Positions 1 to 9,718 of a stretch of DNA of 64,000 bases are shown here, in pieces. The first letter of the stretch is position 1; each line of letters opens with the position of its first letter. The notes under the pieces were generated by a model. The model saw only the letters and a program-made list of their open reading frames with translations, ran no database searches and was not told where the DNA came from. Location: the NCBI RefSeq assembly GCF_003606365.2, contig NZ_CP031933.2, forward strand, positions 2,232,001 to 2,296,000, in the 5' to 3' direction. Made by a program: the position numbers and the translations under genes. This stretch comes from Companilactobacillus zhachilii. GTDB taxonomy: Bacteria > Bacillota > Bacilli > Lactobacillales > Lactobacillaceae.

Positions 1-1
1 C

Positions 2-283
2 TTGGACATTAGTAGCTACGTACTAACTGTTAGTTCTTCTGGTGATCGTGGTGATCTTGAAAAGATGTCAAAAATCTTTGCTAAATATGTATCAGTGGCT
101 GCCTGCATGACCTTGGATGCTAAATCAAATGAGGTTGTTCGTCGAACATTGTTCACATTGCCTTCAGGTACAGATATTGAAACTTTGAAAGAAATTATCA
201 AACGTTTGGAAAAGAAGAATTTCATCGTTTCAGAAATTGATGATTTGAAGTCTGGTAAGATTCTCGATAAGAACACTTTGTAA
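2..283 (+). CDS. C-terminal part of an unrecognised protein, possibly ACT-like
   Basis: The frame is open from the window edge, so only the last 93 or so codons are visible and the real start lies outside. The pattern looks like alternating strands and helices: a strand near SSYVLTVSS, a helix with GDLEKMSKIFAKY, a strand RRTLFTLP, a helix ETLKEIIKRLEK and a final strand FIVSEID. That resembles a regulatory ACT-type domain such as the one ending MgtC/SapB-type proteins, but I cannot assign the family. A strong hairpin terminator follows about 80 bases after the stop, so the transcript ends here. Confidence 0.5.
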   Translation: MDISSYVLTVSSSGDRGDLEKMSKIFAKYVSVAACMTLDAKSNEVVRRTLFTLPSGTDIETLKEIIKRLEKKNFIVSEIDDLKSGKILDKNTL

Positions 284-360
284 TTTGCATTAAATTTGTT
301 TCTAAAAATAAAACTATAAGCATATGATTTCTAAAACAAAACCGTTTCTAAACAAAACCA

Positions 361-406
361 AAAAACTCCTTACTGACTGCTACGGGTTAGTAAGGAGTTT
401 TTTTTT
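361..406 (+). terminator. Rho-independent terminator
   Basis: A perfect stem, ACTCCTTACT paired with AGTAAGGAGT, is followed by a run of nine T. A-rich sequence on the left could let it work in both directions. It closes the transcript of the partial gene at the window start. Confidence 0.9.
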
Positions 407-508
407 ATCTTCCCCTTCCGACTATTTATATTTCATATTTATTATCAAATTTTTAATTATAGTAACCTGAGAAAAGCCTGATGCAAAAAAAGAAAGTTCA
501 CCATTTTA

Positions 509-679
509 GGGTTCTTTCTCAATTTTGGTTATAGAATAGAAAATAAAAAAGGTTAGGTATCTCTTCTTGGTATAAATCCAGAAAAATATCTAGCCTTTTG
601 CTTACGTTAAATTTCAAATAATATAGCGTTTTTTTATCGAATTAGTTAGTTACATCATATTAAAAATAATAAATGTATT
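509..679 (+). repeat. Family C element, left part (copy C1)
   Basis: It begins with the terminal sequence GGGTTCTTTCTCAATTTTGG, shared with copies at 35977 and 58190. It contains the shared stretches AAAATATCTAGCCTTTTG and TTATCGAATTAGTTAGTTAC and runs directly into family A copy A1. The opposite terminal repeat is not visible here. Confidence 0.7.
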
Positions 680-862
680 AGTCTCTGGGTGCGAGAAATA
701 TTGGCAACAGTGACGGTGGCGTTGGCGCTTTAGCGCCTACACCACGGGACGACTTTTGAAATTCGCGCACTTTGCGAAGTTCAAAAGCGAGATTCGAGAC
801 CGCCTTACGGCTCGAATCGGTCCCCATAGCGACCTAATTTTTTTTTGCTCCTGGAGGCGGCG
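680..862 (+). repeat. Family A structured repeat, copy A1 (forward, chimeric arms)
   Basis: Internal hairpins are intact (GTTGGCGCTTTAGCGCCTAC; TTTTGAAATTCGC with GCGAAGTTCAAAA). The outer arms do not match: the left arm reads GTGCGAGAAATATTGGC, the right arm reads GACCTAATTTTTTTTTGCTC. All other full copies have self-complementary arms, so this looks like a hybrid of two copies. Its CGGC end faces the 3' end of alr. Confidence 0.85.
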
Positions 863-877
863 CCCCCAAAAACCTGC

Positions 878-1990
878 TTAATTTTTATAAACTCGTGGCA
901 AACGTTCACTCAATGAACAAAGAATTTCATAATTAATTGTTCCTGCATATTGAGCTGCATCCGTGGCAGTAATTTCTTCATCACCATCTTTACCAAGGAT
1001 CGTAACTTTAGTTCCCACTGGTAATTCTCCTGGCAAACGCACCATGAATTGATCCATGCAAATCCGACCAACATTTTGACAACGTTGTCCATTGATCAAG
1101 ACATCAGAACCTTGCATCCGACGTAACCAACCATCTTCATAACCAATTGGCACTGTTCCGATCCACTCATCTTTATCACTGGTATATGTAGCACCATAAC
1201 CAATGCTTGTTCCAGCCTTTACTTTCTTCACGAAAACAAGTTCTGAATACAAGCTCAAAGCTGGTTCTAATTCATAAGGCAATTTCGTAATATCGGTTTG
1301 TGATGGATTCAAGCCGTACAAAGCAATCCCATCTCTGACCATATTAACCGCCAAGTCTTGGTGCCAAAGAGCTGTTGCTGAATTTGCACAATGAACATAA
1401 GTAAATTTAGTTGGCAAATCACTTGTCATTTCTTTGAAACGTTTGACCTGTTTTTCAAAATACTTTTCATCAGGGTTATCGGCTGTAGCAAAGTGGGTAA
1501 ATAATCCTTCAGGAATAAAGGCTTCCTTATGTTCATTCAAAAAGTTGCAAGCTTCAATTAAATCAGCTTTTTCTTGGAAACCAATTCGACCCATTCCGCT
1601 GTCGATACCTAAATGAACACGCAAATTAGTTGTTCTTAGTTGAACAGCAATCTTCAGCCAGTCTAAACTGCCCACAGTTAGCGAAATATTGGCACGTGCG
1701 GCCACTTTAGCGTATTCGACAGGAACTATACCTAAAACTAAAATAGGAGCGTCTACGCCGTTATTACGAACCTCTAATGCTTCATCTAATGTTGCAACAC
1801 ACAAACCAGCGGCACCAAATTCAATTTCGGCTTTCGCAACACGAACTAATCCGTGACCATATGCATTAGCCTTTACAACTGCAAATACCTTTGTACCAGC
1901 TGGTACGGCATCTAGTTCATTTTGAAGATTATGATGTAACTTTCCTAAGTCTACTTCTACATAAGCTGGACGGTGAATTGATGGTAACAT
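878..1990 (-). CDS. alr: Alanine racemase
   Basis: Interconverts L- and D-alanine with PLP, supplying D-Ala for peptidoglycan and teichoic acid D-alanylation. At 370 aa it has the family length. The PLP lysine motif VVKANAYGHG is near residue 40, the barrel motif HLGIDSGMGRIGF near 126, and the C-terminal domain carries SIGYGATY and the ICMDQFMV segment. It starts four bases after the acpS stop, so the two are co-transcribed. Family A copy A1 lies just beyond its stop codon. Confidence 0.97.
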   Translation of the reverse strand: MLPSIHRPAYVEVDLGKLHHNLQNELDAVPAGTKVFAVVKANAYGHGLVRVAKAEIEFGAAGLCVATLDEALEVRNNGVDAPILVLGIVPVEYAKVAARANISLTVGSLDWLKIAVQLRTTNLRVHLGIDSGMGRIGFQEKADLIEACNFLNEHKEAFIPEGLFTHFATADNPDEKYFEKQVKRFKEMTSDLPTKFTYVHCANSATALWHQDLAVNMVRDGIALYGLNPSQTDITKLPYELEPALSLYSELVFVKKVKAGTSIGYGATYTSDKDEWIGTVPIGYEDGWLRRMQGSDVLINGQRCQNVGRICMDQFMVRLPGELPVGTKVTILGKDGDEEITATDAAQYAGTINYEILCSLSERLPRVYKN

Positions 1991-1994
1991 CTTT

Positions 1995-2351
1995 CTATGC
2001 CTCCTCTAGAATAACTTCTGTTATTACTAGTTCATCTGTATCTGAGATTGATACGTGAATATTGCCTTTAAAAATATCGGTCTTAATATATGGCTGCCCT
2101 GACTCATGGTTTAATACACTCAAATCATGAAAACCGATACCTCTAAGGCCAGTTCCCATAGCTTTCGTGAAAGCCTCTTTGACCGAAAATCTAGCTGTTA
2201 AATAAGCAATTTTAGATTTTTCAGTATTCAAAGAGTTAAAAACTTCAATTTCATCAGCATTCAAGATTTTTTCTAAAAACCTTGGATGACGACCGTAAAT
2301 TTTACGCACACGATCGGTTTCTGCAATATCAATACCTAATCCTTTGATCAT
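1995..2351 (-). CDS. acpS: Holo-[acyl-carrier-protein] synthase
   Basis: Transfers 4'-phosphopantetheine from CoA to acyl carrier protein. The 118-aa protein opens with the Mg2+-binding motif GLGIDIAE and has the second conserved motif RFSVKEAFTKAMG near residues 54-67. It is followed directly by alr in the usual Lactobacillaceae arrangement. The region upstream is non-coding, so it probably heads its own transcript. Confidence 0.96.
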   Translation of the reverse strand: MIKGLGIDIAETDRVRKIYGRHPRFLEKILNADEIEVFNSLNTEKSKIAYLTARFSVKEAFTKAMGTGLRGIGFHDLSVLNHESGQPYIKTDIFKGNIHVSISDTDELVITEVILEEA

Positions 2352-2670
2352 ATGTACTCTCCGTTTTTATAAATTTTTTAAAACTCACTATCTAAAGTAT
2401 ACTCAATTTTTCTAAATCAAACAGCTGTGGAAAACTTTCTTTTGATTTAAATAATTTATCCACAAGTGACTAGAAATTTGTCTAACTGAATTAATTAATG
2501 GTCAGTTTTAAAATATCTTTTATTCTTTAAAAAAGAAATACGTGTTAACTCCGTTATATTAAGCCTAAATAATAGCATTTTGACTTATTTTTGCAAGTTG
2601 CTGTGAACTATTCTTATAATCATCCCTGCAATTATCTTACGATATAACAAATTTAAAGTCTGTTATTATG
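2352..2670. other. Non-coding stretch upstream of acpS
   Basis: AT-rich with stop codons in all frames. It presumably holds the acpS-alr promoter, but I cannot pick a convincing -35/-10 pair. No repeat is recognised before the family C/A element at 2671. Confidence 0.5.
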
Positions 2671-3005
2671 CACAACTTTTTCAAGTTGGGGTAGTTGCCG
2701 TCTCTGGCTGCAAGAAATGTTGACGCTGTGGGGACCGACCTGAGCCAAGGTCTCAGGTCTCGATTTTGAACTTCGCAAAAAACGCGAATTTCAAAACTCG
2801 TCCCGTGGTGTAGGCGCTGAAGCGCCAACACCACCTGCACTGCAGCCAACATTTCTTGCACCCAGAGACTAATATATTTGTTATTTTTAATCCGATATAA
2901 TTAATCTAATTCGACAAACAAGTGCCATATTATTTGAAATTGAATATAAACAAAAAAACTACCTTTTATATTTTCAATTCTATAACAAAACTTGAAAAAG
3001 AACTT
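2671..3005 (-). mobile_element. Family C MITE-like element, reverse, containing family A copy (C4)
   Basis: The ends are imperfect inverted repeats: ACTTTTTCAAGTTGGGG on the left and CTTGAAAAAGAACTTT on the right. Inside are family A copy A2 and an AT-rich part related in reverse to the other family C copies (AATTGAATATAAACAAAAAA). No open frame of interest is present, so if mobile it depends on a transposase elsewhere. Confidence 0.6.
2697..2872 (-). repeat. Family A structured repeat, copy A2 (reverse)
   Basis: The outer stem is TGCAAGAAATGTTG with CAACATTTCTTGCA. The GGGAC/GTCCC stem, the TTTTGAAATTCGC/GCGAAGTTCAAAA hairpin and the GTGTTGGCGCT/AGCGCC hairpin are all present. It is embedded in a family C element. 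Confidence 0.9.
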
Positions 3006-3113
3006 TCGCCTTAAATATGCAGCATATTTTTTCGCTTAAAACAAAAATGGACCCAGTAACCCAAATCGGATTACTAGAGCCATTATTTTAATACTCGATA
3101 ACTGAGCATTTTT
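3003..3113. repeat. Family B terminator-like repeat, copy B1
   Basis: A shortened copy with the family hallmarks ATGCAGCAT, TTCGCTTAAAACAAA and a hairpin around CAGTAACCC..GGATTACT. It ends ten bases from the cshA stop codon, so it probably terminates the cshA transcript. Confidence 0.7.
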
Positions 3114-3122
3114 TGTTAATAA

Positions 3123-4655
3123 TTATTTTTCAAGATTTGTTCTGATCTTAAATGACTTTTTGCTACGACCATTACGTCTGTTGTCATGTTCGCGGCGTTT
3201 GCCACCTTTATCATCATGGTTACGTCCACCATCACGACGATCATTGCGACGTCTGTTTCCACCGCCACGGTGATCACCACCACGACCATTTCTACGACGA
3301 CCATGACCTGAACGGCTATGGCTAACTTTTCTTGATGGAAGTGGTCTTTCAGGAGCAATCTTAACAGGAACTGATTCTGCATCCTTAATTGATTCACTCA
3401 AGAAAATACGGGCAATATCTTCAGCTGAGTATTCTGAAAGTAATTCTTGAACGGCTGAATCGAAACGATCCAAGTGCTTGTCATGTTCCAAAGTATCCTT
3501 GATATCTTGCTTAACAGCTTCAAGTTGACCTTTAAGAACTTCTTTATCAGTTGGTGGAGCCAAAGGTTCCATACGTTTCTTAGTTAGGTTTTCAATAGTA
3601 CGTAAGTAACCCATTTCGTTTGGTGTAACGAAAGTTACTGACACACCAGAGTGTCCGGCACGACCTGTACGGCCAATACGGTGAACATAACTATCTGGAT
3701 CTTGTGGAATATCGTAGTTATAAACATGTGATACACCAGAAATATCCAAACCACGAGCAGCAACATCAGTTGCAACTAGGAAGTCTAACTTACCGGCTTT
3801 GAACTTACGTAAAACGCTAGTTCTCTTATCTTGTGATAAGTCACCATGAATTCCTTCAGCATTGTAACCACGAGCTTGTAAACCACGTGTTAATTCATCA
3901 ACACGGCGCTTTGTACGACCGAAAATCAAAGCAAGCTCTGGAGCTTGTACATCGAAAATACGTGTCATTAAATCAAATTTTTCAAATTCCTTGGCTTTAA
4001 CAAAATATTGTTCGATCTTATCAGCAGTCAATTCCTTTGACTTAATCTTAACAACTTTTGGTTCAGTCATGAACTTGTCAGCAATCTTCATGATTGGCTT
4101 AGGCATTGTTGCAGAGAACAACAATGTTTGGTGCTTGTTAGGAACGTTTGACAAGATACTTTCAATATCTTCAACGAATCCCATGTCCAACATTTCGTCG
4201 GCTTCATCAAGAACAACGGTCTTAACGTTGTGCAACTTCAAAGTGTGACGGTTGATATGGTCAAGCATACGACCTGGTGTACCGACAATAATTTGAGGAT
4301 GACTCTTCAAAGCACGGATTTGACGTCTAATGTCAGAACCACCATAAACACTTTGAACTTTAACCTTCTTTTTACTACCTAAACGATATAACTCTTCTTG
4401 AGTTTGGATAGCTAATTCTCTAGTTGGTGAGATAATCAATGCTTGAATATCACTTGATTGAGTATCAACGGCATTTAGCAATGGTAAGCCAAAGGCTGCC
4501 GTCTTACCTGTACCAGTTTGAGCTTGTCCGATGACGTCATCGCCACTCATAACTAGTGGAATAGTTTGAGCTTGAATAGGTGTAGTTTCTTCAAAACCGG
4601 CTTCGTCTACGGCACTCAATAATCTGGGATCTAAATCTAATTCTTTAAATTTCAC
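3123..4655 (-). CDS. cshA: DEAD-box RNA helicase, CshA type
   Basis: ATP-dependent RNA helicase of the cold-shock and RNA-turnover type. Motifs in order: Q motif near residue 20 (TPIQAQ), Walker [33 protein letters not shown], then ARGLDISGV and [10 protein letters not shown] in the second RecA domain. After about residue 440 comes a basic Arg/Gly/Asn-rich tail, typical of RNA-binding extensions in CshA. At 510 aa the length is normal. It lies between murF and acpS, as in other lactobacilli. Confidence 0.95.
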   Translation of the reverse strand: MKFKELDLDPRLLSAVDEAGFEETTPIQAQTIPLVMSGDDVIGQAQTGTGKTAAFGLPLLNAVDTQSSDIQALIISPTRELAIQTQEELYRLGSKKKVKVQSVYGGSDIRRQIRALKSHPQIIVGTPGRMLDHINRHTLKLHNVKTVVLDEADEMLDMGFVEDIESILSNVPNKHQTLLFSATMPKPIMKIADKFMTEPKVVKIKSKELTADKIEQYFVKAKEFEKFDLMTRIFDVQAPELALIFGRTKRRVDELTRGLQARGYNAEGIHGDLSQDKRTSVLRKFKAGKLDFLVATDVAARGLDISGVSHVYNYDIPQDPDSYVHRIGRTGRAGHSGVSVTFVTPNEMGYLRTIENLTKKRMEPLAPPTDKEVLKGQLEAVKQDIKDTLEHDKHLDRFDSAVQELLSEYSAEDIARIFLSESIKDAESVPVKIAPERPLPSRKVSHSRSGHGRRRNGRGGDHRGGGNRRRNDRRDGGRNHDDKGGKRREHDNRRNGRSKKSFKIRTNLEK

Positions 4656-4738
4656 AAATGTCCTCCATTTTTTAAAACACGATAAATAACAATTTGACTA
4701 CTTTACCACGTTTTATACACAAACTCAAATGACAACTT

Positions 4739-6103
4739 CTACATTAATTCATGTAAAACGTTTTCTAAGTGGATTCCATGACTTGCTTTTAACAAGACGG
4801 TGTCATTTGGTTTTAATTCTTTTTCTAAATCTTTGGTTAAATCAGTTAGTTGATCTTTTCCATACCAAAGCAAATTTGTGTCATCATACTTAGCGCTTAA
4901 TTTAGCACGCAAATATTTCATATCTGGACCAACTAAATAAACTTTTTCAAAGTCTGTTGGAGCAATATGGTCTGCCAAAGATTCATGCAATGACTTGGAA
5001 GCATCCCCAAGTTCTAACATGTCGCCTAAGACGATCACTTTACGTCCATCCGTGTGGATATCTTTGAGACTGTGCAAAACTTCAATCGCTGCTGTGGGAT
5101 TAGAGTTATACACATCACTCAAAATATCAGCACCATTTTTGGCTTTAAGCCATTCAGTTCTGTTCTCAGTCACAAACAAATCACGCAAAGCTTGTTGCAT
5201 TGCAAGTGGTTTAATATGAGACGCTTGACCAACTAATAAAGCTGCCAAGGCATTATTGACGTTATACTCCCCCATCATTGGAATTTCAAACTTAACGTCT
5301 GGCCATTGATTGGTTGTAAAACTAGTTGTTGTCTTCTTAGCTTCAATTTCAGTTGCATATAAATTGTTGCTATTGTGACTACCAAAAGTTAATTGATCTT
5401 GGTTAACCTTTTTAGCACGTTCCAACAGTAGTGGTTCGTCCCCGTTATAAATGAAAGTACCATCTTCATGCAAGTGATCAGTGATTTCCATTTTGGCATC
5501 AGCAATCTTATCTCTTGTTCCAAAGAACTCAATATGTGCTTCACCAATCATAGTAATAACTGAAATATCGGGATTAGCGATACTACTCAAATGATCAATT
5601 TGACCAGGACGATCCATGCCCATTTCCACAACTAATACTTCGGTGTTAGTTGGCATGTTCAAAATTGTAAAAGGTACACCAATCTCGTTATTGAAATTTT
5701 GTGGTGTTTTAGCAACATTGTTACTTGTGCTCAAAACCTTGGCAATCATATCTTTAGTCGTCGTCTTTCCATTACTACCAGTCACGGCAACAACCTTGGG
5801 ATTAACTTTATTCAAATAATACTTGGCTAATGTTTCAAAAGCGTTCGAAACATTCTTAACGACAACATAAGGTATCTTGTCATTAGGAATATCATGATCA
5901 CTTTGCCAAATTGTCGCGCTCACGCCATTTTCTATTGCGCTGTCGATAAATTCATGTCCATCACGTTCCCCTTGTAATGGAAAGAACAAATCGCCTTGTT
6001 TGGCCTTACGACTATCGAAGCAAACGCCAGTTATTTCAACGTCCTCGATTGAGTCGCTTTGAATTTTTAATGCAGAGTAGACTTCCCTTAACTTCATTTT
6101 CAT
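4739..6103 (-). CDS. murF: UDP-N-acetylmuramoyl-tripeptide--D-alanyl-D-alanine ligase
   Basis: Adds D-Ala-D-Ala to UDP-MurNAc-tripeptide, the last cytoplasmic step of peptidoglycan precursor assembly. The 454-aa protein has the Mur ligase N-terminal domain, the ATP loop VTGSNGKTTTKDM near residue 107, the central motif VVEMGMDRPGQI and the C-terminal NPTA/ILGDMLELG segments. The neighbouring alr gene supplies D-Ala. The start codon is taken as ATG at 6103; a second in-frame ATG lies two codons on. Confidence 0.96.
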   Translation of the reverse strand: MKMKLREVYSALKIQSDSIEDVEITGVCFDSRKAKQGDLFFPLQGERDGHEFIDSAIENGVSATIWQSDHDIPNDKIPYVVVKNVSNAFETLAKYYLNKVNPKVVAVTGSNGKTTTKDMIAKVLSTSNNVAKTPQNFNNEIGVPFTILNMPTNTEVLVVEMGMDRPGQIDHLSSIANPDISVITMIGEAHIEFFGTRDKIADAKMEITDHLHEDGTFIYNGDEPLLLERAKKVNQDQLTFGSHNSNNLYATEIEAKKTTTSFTTNQWPDVKFEIPMMGEYNVNNALAALLVGQASHIKPLAMQQALRDLFVTENRTEWLKAKNGADILSDVYNSNPTAAIEVLHSLKDIHTDGRKVIVLGDMLELGDASKSLHESLADHIAPTDFEKVYLVGPDMKYLRAKLSAKYDDTNLLWYGKDQLTDLTKDLEKELKPNDTVLLKASHGIHLENVLHELM

Positions 6104-6187
6104 GAATAAACTTCCTCAATTATAAAAAATTAAATTTGTCAGATATAAACAAAAAAAGAGTATACTAAGATACTTAGAAAGGATTTG

Positions 6188-7426
6188 ATGTATATGACAT
6201 CTAATACAGATGATACTGCTGAGCCGAATAATTATTGGAAAAGAAATCTAATAGTTCTCTGGTTCAGTACTTTTGTATCTGGTATTGGCTTCAGTATGAT
6301 AACACCCTTTATGCCATTATACATTAACCAGTTAGGTAATTTCACAAAAAGTCAGCTCGTCATTTGGAACGGGATTGCCTTTTCATCGACCTTCTTGGTC
6401 ATGGCTATCATCTCTCCAATTTGGGGTAAGATAGCTGATCGTAAAGGCCGTAAGTTGATGCTAATTCGAGCATCTTTAGGTATGGCAATTGTGATTTTCC
6501 TACAAGCCTTTGTCACTGCTCCTTGGCAGTTGGTTGTTTTAAGACTCCTTCAAGGTGTCTTTTCTGGGTTCGTTAGTAATTCTAACACCCTAATCGCATC
6601 CACAGCTCCAAGATCTGAAAGTGGAAAAGCGTTAGGAACCCTAAATACCGGTGTAATTTCCGGTACCTTGTTGGGACCACTGGTCGGTGGTGTTATCGCT
6701 CAATACTTCGGTTATCGAATTCCATTCATGATAACTGGGTCATTACTATTTATAGCTTTTATTCTTGTGACGATTTTTATTAAGGAAGATTTCAAACCTA
6801 TCCCTAAAGGACAGGAAGAATCAACCAAAGAAATTTTCCACAAGTTGAAAAATCCTAATATGATTTTGGCCATGTTTGTCACAACGATGATTATCCAGAC
6901 TTCTAACAACTCGATTAACCCGATTATTAGTTTGTACGTCAAACAATTGATGCACGATTCTAGTCAAGTTACTTTAGTTGCTGGTATTGTCGCAGCTATG
7001 CCAGGTATTGCTAATATTATTGCCGCACCAAGATTTGGTGCTCTAGGTGACAAGATCGGTACTGGGAAAATCCTAGTCGGTGGTTTAATTTTCGCCATCC
7101 TAGTCTATATTCCCCAAGCCTTTGTTACTAATGTTTGGCAATTAGCCGCCTTACGATTCTTAGTCGGAATCTCCGATGCTTGCTTGGTACCTCAAGTACA
7201 AACCATTTTAGCCAAATATACTGATCCCAAATATACTGGTCGAATCTTTGGTTATAACCAGTCCTTCCAGTCAGTTGGTAATGTCTGTGGGCCACTACTT
7301 GGTTCCTCAATTTCAGGCATCCTTAGCTATTCCGCAGTCTTCTTAAGTACTAGTGTTCTAGCTATGATCAACTTTGTTTGGGTCTTTACACATCTGAAGC
7401 CAAAGCATACGAAAGCAAAAAAATAA
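6188..7426 (+). CDS. MFS drug-efflux-type transporter, 12 TM
   Basis: Major facilitator superfamily exporter of about 410 residues with two six-helix halves. The loop 2-3 signature GKIADRKGRKLMLIR is near residue 85 and a second copy, GALGDKIGTGKILVGG, appears in the second half. The closest types are the MdtG/TetA-like DHA1 multidrug exporters; the substrate cannot be inferred. AGAAAGGA precedes two candidate starts, ATG at 6188 and at 6194. A bidirectional terminator separates it from the convergent rpmE2. Confidence 0.85.
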   Translation: MYMTSNTDDTAEPNNYWKRNLIVLWFSTFVSGIGFSMITPFMPLYINQLGNFTKSQLVIWNGIAFSSTFLVMAIISPIWGKIADRKGRKLMLIRASLGMAIVIFLQAFVTAPWQLVVLRLLQGVFSGFVSNSNTLIASTAPRSESGKALGTLNTGVISGTLLGPLVGGVIAQYFGYRIPFMITGSLLFIAFILVTIFIKEDFKPIPKGQEESTKEIFHKLKNPNMILAMFVTTMIIQTSNNSINPIISLYVKQLMHDSSQVTLVAGIVAAMPGIANIIAAPRFGALGDKIGTGKILVGGLIFAILVYIPQAFVTNVWQLAALRFLVGISDACLVPQVQTILAKYTDPKYTGRIFGYNQSFQSVGNVCGPLLGSSISGILSYSAVFLSTSVLAMINFVWVFTHLKPKHTKAKK

Positions 7427-7452
7427 GCCATCCGAACGGATGACTTTTTTTA
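7427..7452. terminator. Bidirectional terminator between the MFS gene and rpmE2
   Basis: The short stem CATCC-GAAC-GGATG has a T run on the right and an A-rich left flank. It serves the converging MFS and rpmE2 genes and overlaps the last codons of rpmE2. Confidence 0.8.
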
Positions 7453-7698
7453 TTTGTTTGCCAAACCATATTTCTTGTTGAAACGATCGATACGTCCATC
7501 TGCTTGAGCAAACTTTTGCTTACCAGTGTAGAAAGGATGTGAATCTGATGAGATTTCAACACGAATCAATGGATATTCTGTACCTTCATAATCAGTTGTT
7601 TCTTGTGAGTTCATTGTTGAACCAGCTAAAAACTTCTTACCTGTTGATGAATCCATAAATACAACTTGGCGGTACTCTGGATGAATTCCTTGTTTCAT
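7450..7698 (-). CDS. rpmE2: 50S ribosomal protein L31 type B
   Basis: The 82-aa protein matches the long, zinc-free L31 form: [16 protein letters not shown] at the start, FYTGKQKF near the end, and no CxxC zinc motif. The frame extends seven codons upstream, but AAAGGAG lies eight bases before the ATG at 7698, which fixes the start. Type B L31 commonly replaces the Zn form when zinc is scarce; no Zur-type site is obvious here. Confidence 0.95.
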   Translation of the reverse strand: MKQGIHPEYRQVVFMDSSTGKKFLAGSTMNSQETTDYEGTEYPLIRVEISSDSHPFYTGKQKFAQADGRIDRFNKKYGLANK

Positions 7699-7807
7699 TC
7701 TATGTCGCTCCTTTGCCATAAATCCTTGACGGAAATATAGATTATATTAACTAACAGTGTTTAATATTATCATGACTTGTGCAATTATTCAACACCATTA
7801 TAAAAAT

Positions 7808-7988
7808 GCCGTTTCAGGCGGGGAGATTTTTGCCTGCTGTGGGACCGCCTGGAGCCAAGGTCTCCAGGCTCGGTTTTAAACTTCGCCCAAACCGCGAATT
7901 TTAAAACACGTCCGTGCTGTAAGAGTAGAAGTTCACTACTCTTACAGCACCTTCACTGCTGGTAAAACTCTCCCCACCTGAAACTAAC
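7808..7988 (-). repeat. Family A structured repeat, copy A3 (reverse)
   Basis: The outer stem is GGGGAGATTTTTGCCTGCTG against CAGTGAA-flanked GGTAAAACTCTCCCC. The long variable hairpin TAAGAGTAG/CTACTCTTA and the TTTTAAAATTCGC/GCGAAGTTTAAAA hairpin both show paired changes relative to other copies. It lies upstream of rpmE2 and faces A4 across a 50-bp spacer. Confidence 0.88.
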
Positions 7989-8038
7989 GTATCTCTAAAC
8001 TACAAATAAAATAATAATTAAATTTTTTAAAATAAACT

Positions 8039-8170
8039 ATCCGAAAGGAGTAAGAAATTAGGTCACCGTGAAGATAATATTGATGCCTTTGTACTTATAA
8101 TACAAGACAATTTTTGGCTCAAAATAAAAACGGAAAGCCTTAGTTTTCTTGCTCCTGCAGGCGGCCTACC
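8039..8170 (+). repeat. Family A structured repeat, copy A4 (forward, decayed)
   Basis: The left arm (AGGAGTAAGAAATTAGGTCACCGTGAAG region) and right end (TTGCTCCTGCAGGCGGC) are kept, while the internal hairpins are lost or scrambled. The ABC-F stop codon lies exactly at the element's CGGC end. Confidence 0.75.
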
Positions 8171-9659
8171 CTAATTCAATTTTCTTAGTTGCCACTGCTT
8201 CTATCAAATCTTGGTCATGGTCAATCAACAACATTGTTGGATGCTGTTTTTTTATGGCATCGATAATTTGTTGTCGCGTAATGACATCAAGATAATTCAA
8301 TGGTTCATCCCAAAAATATAAATCAGCTGGTTCCGACAAACTAATGGCTAAGGCAACCTTGCGGCGTTGGCCTTGGCTCATTTGCTCGACTGGTTGTTCA
8401 AATAAATAACGCTCAAATCCTAGCTTTCGTAAATTTGAATACACCATTTCTGGTTCTATCTTTTTGGCAATTGCTAATTCCTTAATACTACCAACTAGCT
8501 CATTGTCTTGACGTAAGTAGGAAATTTTCAAATTATTGGCTACATGAATCTCTCCTGTTTGAGTAAATGGTTGTGGTAATCCCAGAATCTGTTTAAAAAT
8601 CGTTGTTTTACCAATTCCATTTGGACCTAGAACTGCTACGACGGCATTTCTTTTCACCTTGAAATCAACCAAGGGTGTTTTGATTTCGTCATGTTGCAGT
8701 TGTAAGTTATCCACCGTTACCAGAACGTCTGGGTGTTTAACTTCTTCGTAATTCAAAGTAATTGGTTCTTCAATTTCAATATTTTTCAACAAGCTTTGTT
8801 TTTCATCAATTGCTTCATTGGCTCGCTTGGTGGCTGTCTTGGCTTTTTTCATCATTTTGGCTGACTTGTGTCCTAAGAAACCTTTGTCCAAATTAACTTT
8901 TTCAGTGTAATGCTTTTTATTTTTTTGTGACTCGGATTGATTAGACCAGTTCTCACGTTTCACGGCTGTTTCATGCAAGCGATGAATATCTTTTTTCAAC
9001 TGATCCTTTTGATTAAGTTCTGATTGATCTTGGCGGTCCTTATTTTCTTGCCATGTATCAAAATTGCCCTTATACACATCAACGTCTGTTCGATTAATTG
9101 AAATAACATGGTCAATCACTGGATTCAAAAATGCCTTGTCGTGACTAATGACGATAAAACCTTTCTTATTCTTCAAGTAATCAGAAACAATTTTACGTCC
9201 CTCAATATCCAAGTGGTTAGTTGGTTCATCAATCAATTGAAAACCAGATTCATCAATAAACAAGATTGCCAATAAGACTTTTGTTTGTTCACCTGGACTC
9301 AAGGTAGCAAACTCTTGTTGCAAAACTTCGGAGTCAACTTGGAGTTTATCCAGTTCGATTTCAATCTTCCAAAGATCATAATCTTCTAAATGTGCCAAAC
9401 TTTTCACCACTTCAACAGTTGGAACATTTTTATCAACAACGGTTTGTGGATAATAATAAAAATTCAAATTAGAAACAACTTTACCTTGGTAATCTAGTTT
9501 TCCCAGCAATAATTTAAGTAACGTCGTCTTGCCACGGCCATTTCGACCAATTAAACCTAGCTTCCATGACTCATCAATTTTCAAATTCAAAGAGTCGAAT
9601 AAGTTATCCACCATCTGATCATATTTGAAGCTTACATTTTCTATTTGTATTGTTCCCAT
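8166..9659 (-). CDS. Lsa-type ABC-F ribosome protection protein
   Basis: A soluble tandem ABC ATPase without membrane segments. ABC-F proteins of this type bind the ribosomal E site and displace lincosamides, streptogramins A and pleuromutilins. ABC1 has Walker A GRNGRGKTT near residue 40, signature LSPGEQTK and Walker B FQLIDEPTNHLD. A basic coiled linker covers about residues 195-300. ABC2 has GPNGIGKTT, MSQGQRRK and LYFWDEPLNYLD. Length (497 aa) and the LGLIGRNGRGKTTLL segment fit the Lsa subgroup. The upstream region looks like an inducible attenuator. The stop codon is placed exactly at the end of A4. Confidence 0.87.
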   Translation of the reverse strand: MGTIQIENVSFKYDQMVDNLFDSLNLKIDESWKLGLIGRNGRGKTTLLKLLLGKLDYQGKVVSNLNFYYYPQTVVDKNVPTVEVVKSLAHLEDYDLWKIEIELDKLQVDSEVLQQEFATLSPGEQTKVLLAILFIDESGFQLIDEPTNHLDIEGRKIVSDYLKNKKGFIVISHDKAFLNPVIDHVISINRTDVDVYKGNFDTWQENKDRQDQSELNQKDQLKKDIHRLHETAVKRENWSNQSESQKNKKHYTEKVNLDKGFLGHKSAKMMKKAKTATKRANEAIDEKQSLLKNIEIEEPITLNYEEVKHPDVLVTVDNLQLQHDEIKTPLVDFKVKRNAVVAVLGPNGIGKTTIFKQILGLPQPFTQTGEIHVANNLKISYLRQDNELVGSIKELAIAKKIEPEMVYSNLRKLGFERYLFEQPVEQMSQGQRRKVALAISLSEPADLYFWDEPLNYLDVITRQQIIDAIKKQHPTMLLIDHDQDLIEAVATKKIELG

Positions 9660-9718
9660 TTAAAAACACCCTCATTCAGGTGTAGATCGATTCAGCTACT
9701 ATAAATTTTCGTACAAAA

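Noticed and set aside
2637..2861. Open frame of 74 codons across copy A2
   Set aside because: It lies in the folded repeat; similar short frames recur in several copies (37788-37997, 38290-38496, 44448-44657, 14173-14355) only because the DNA is shared. No ribosome site or codon pattern supports translation.
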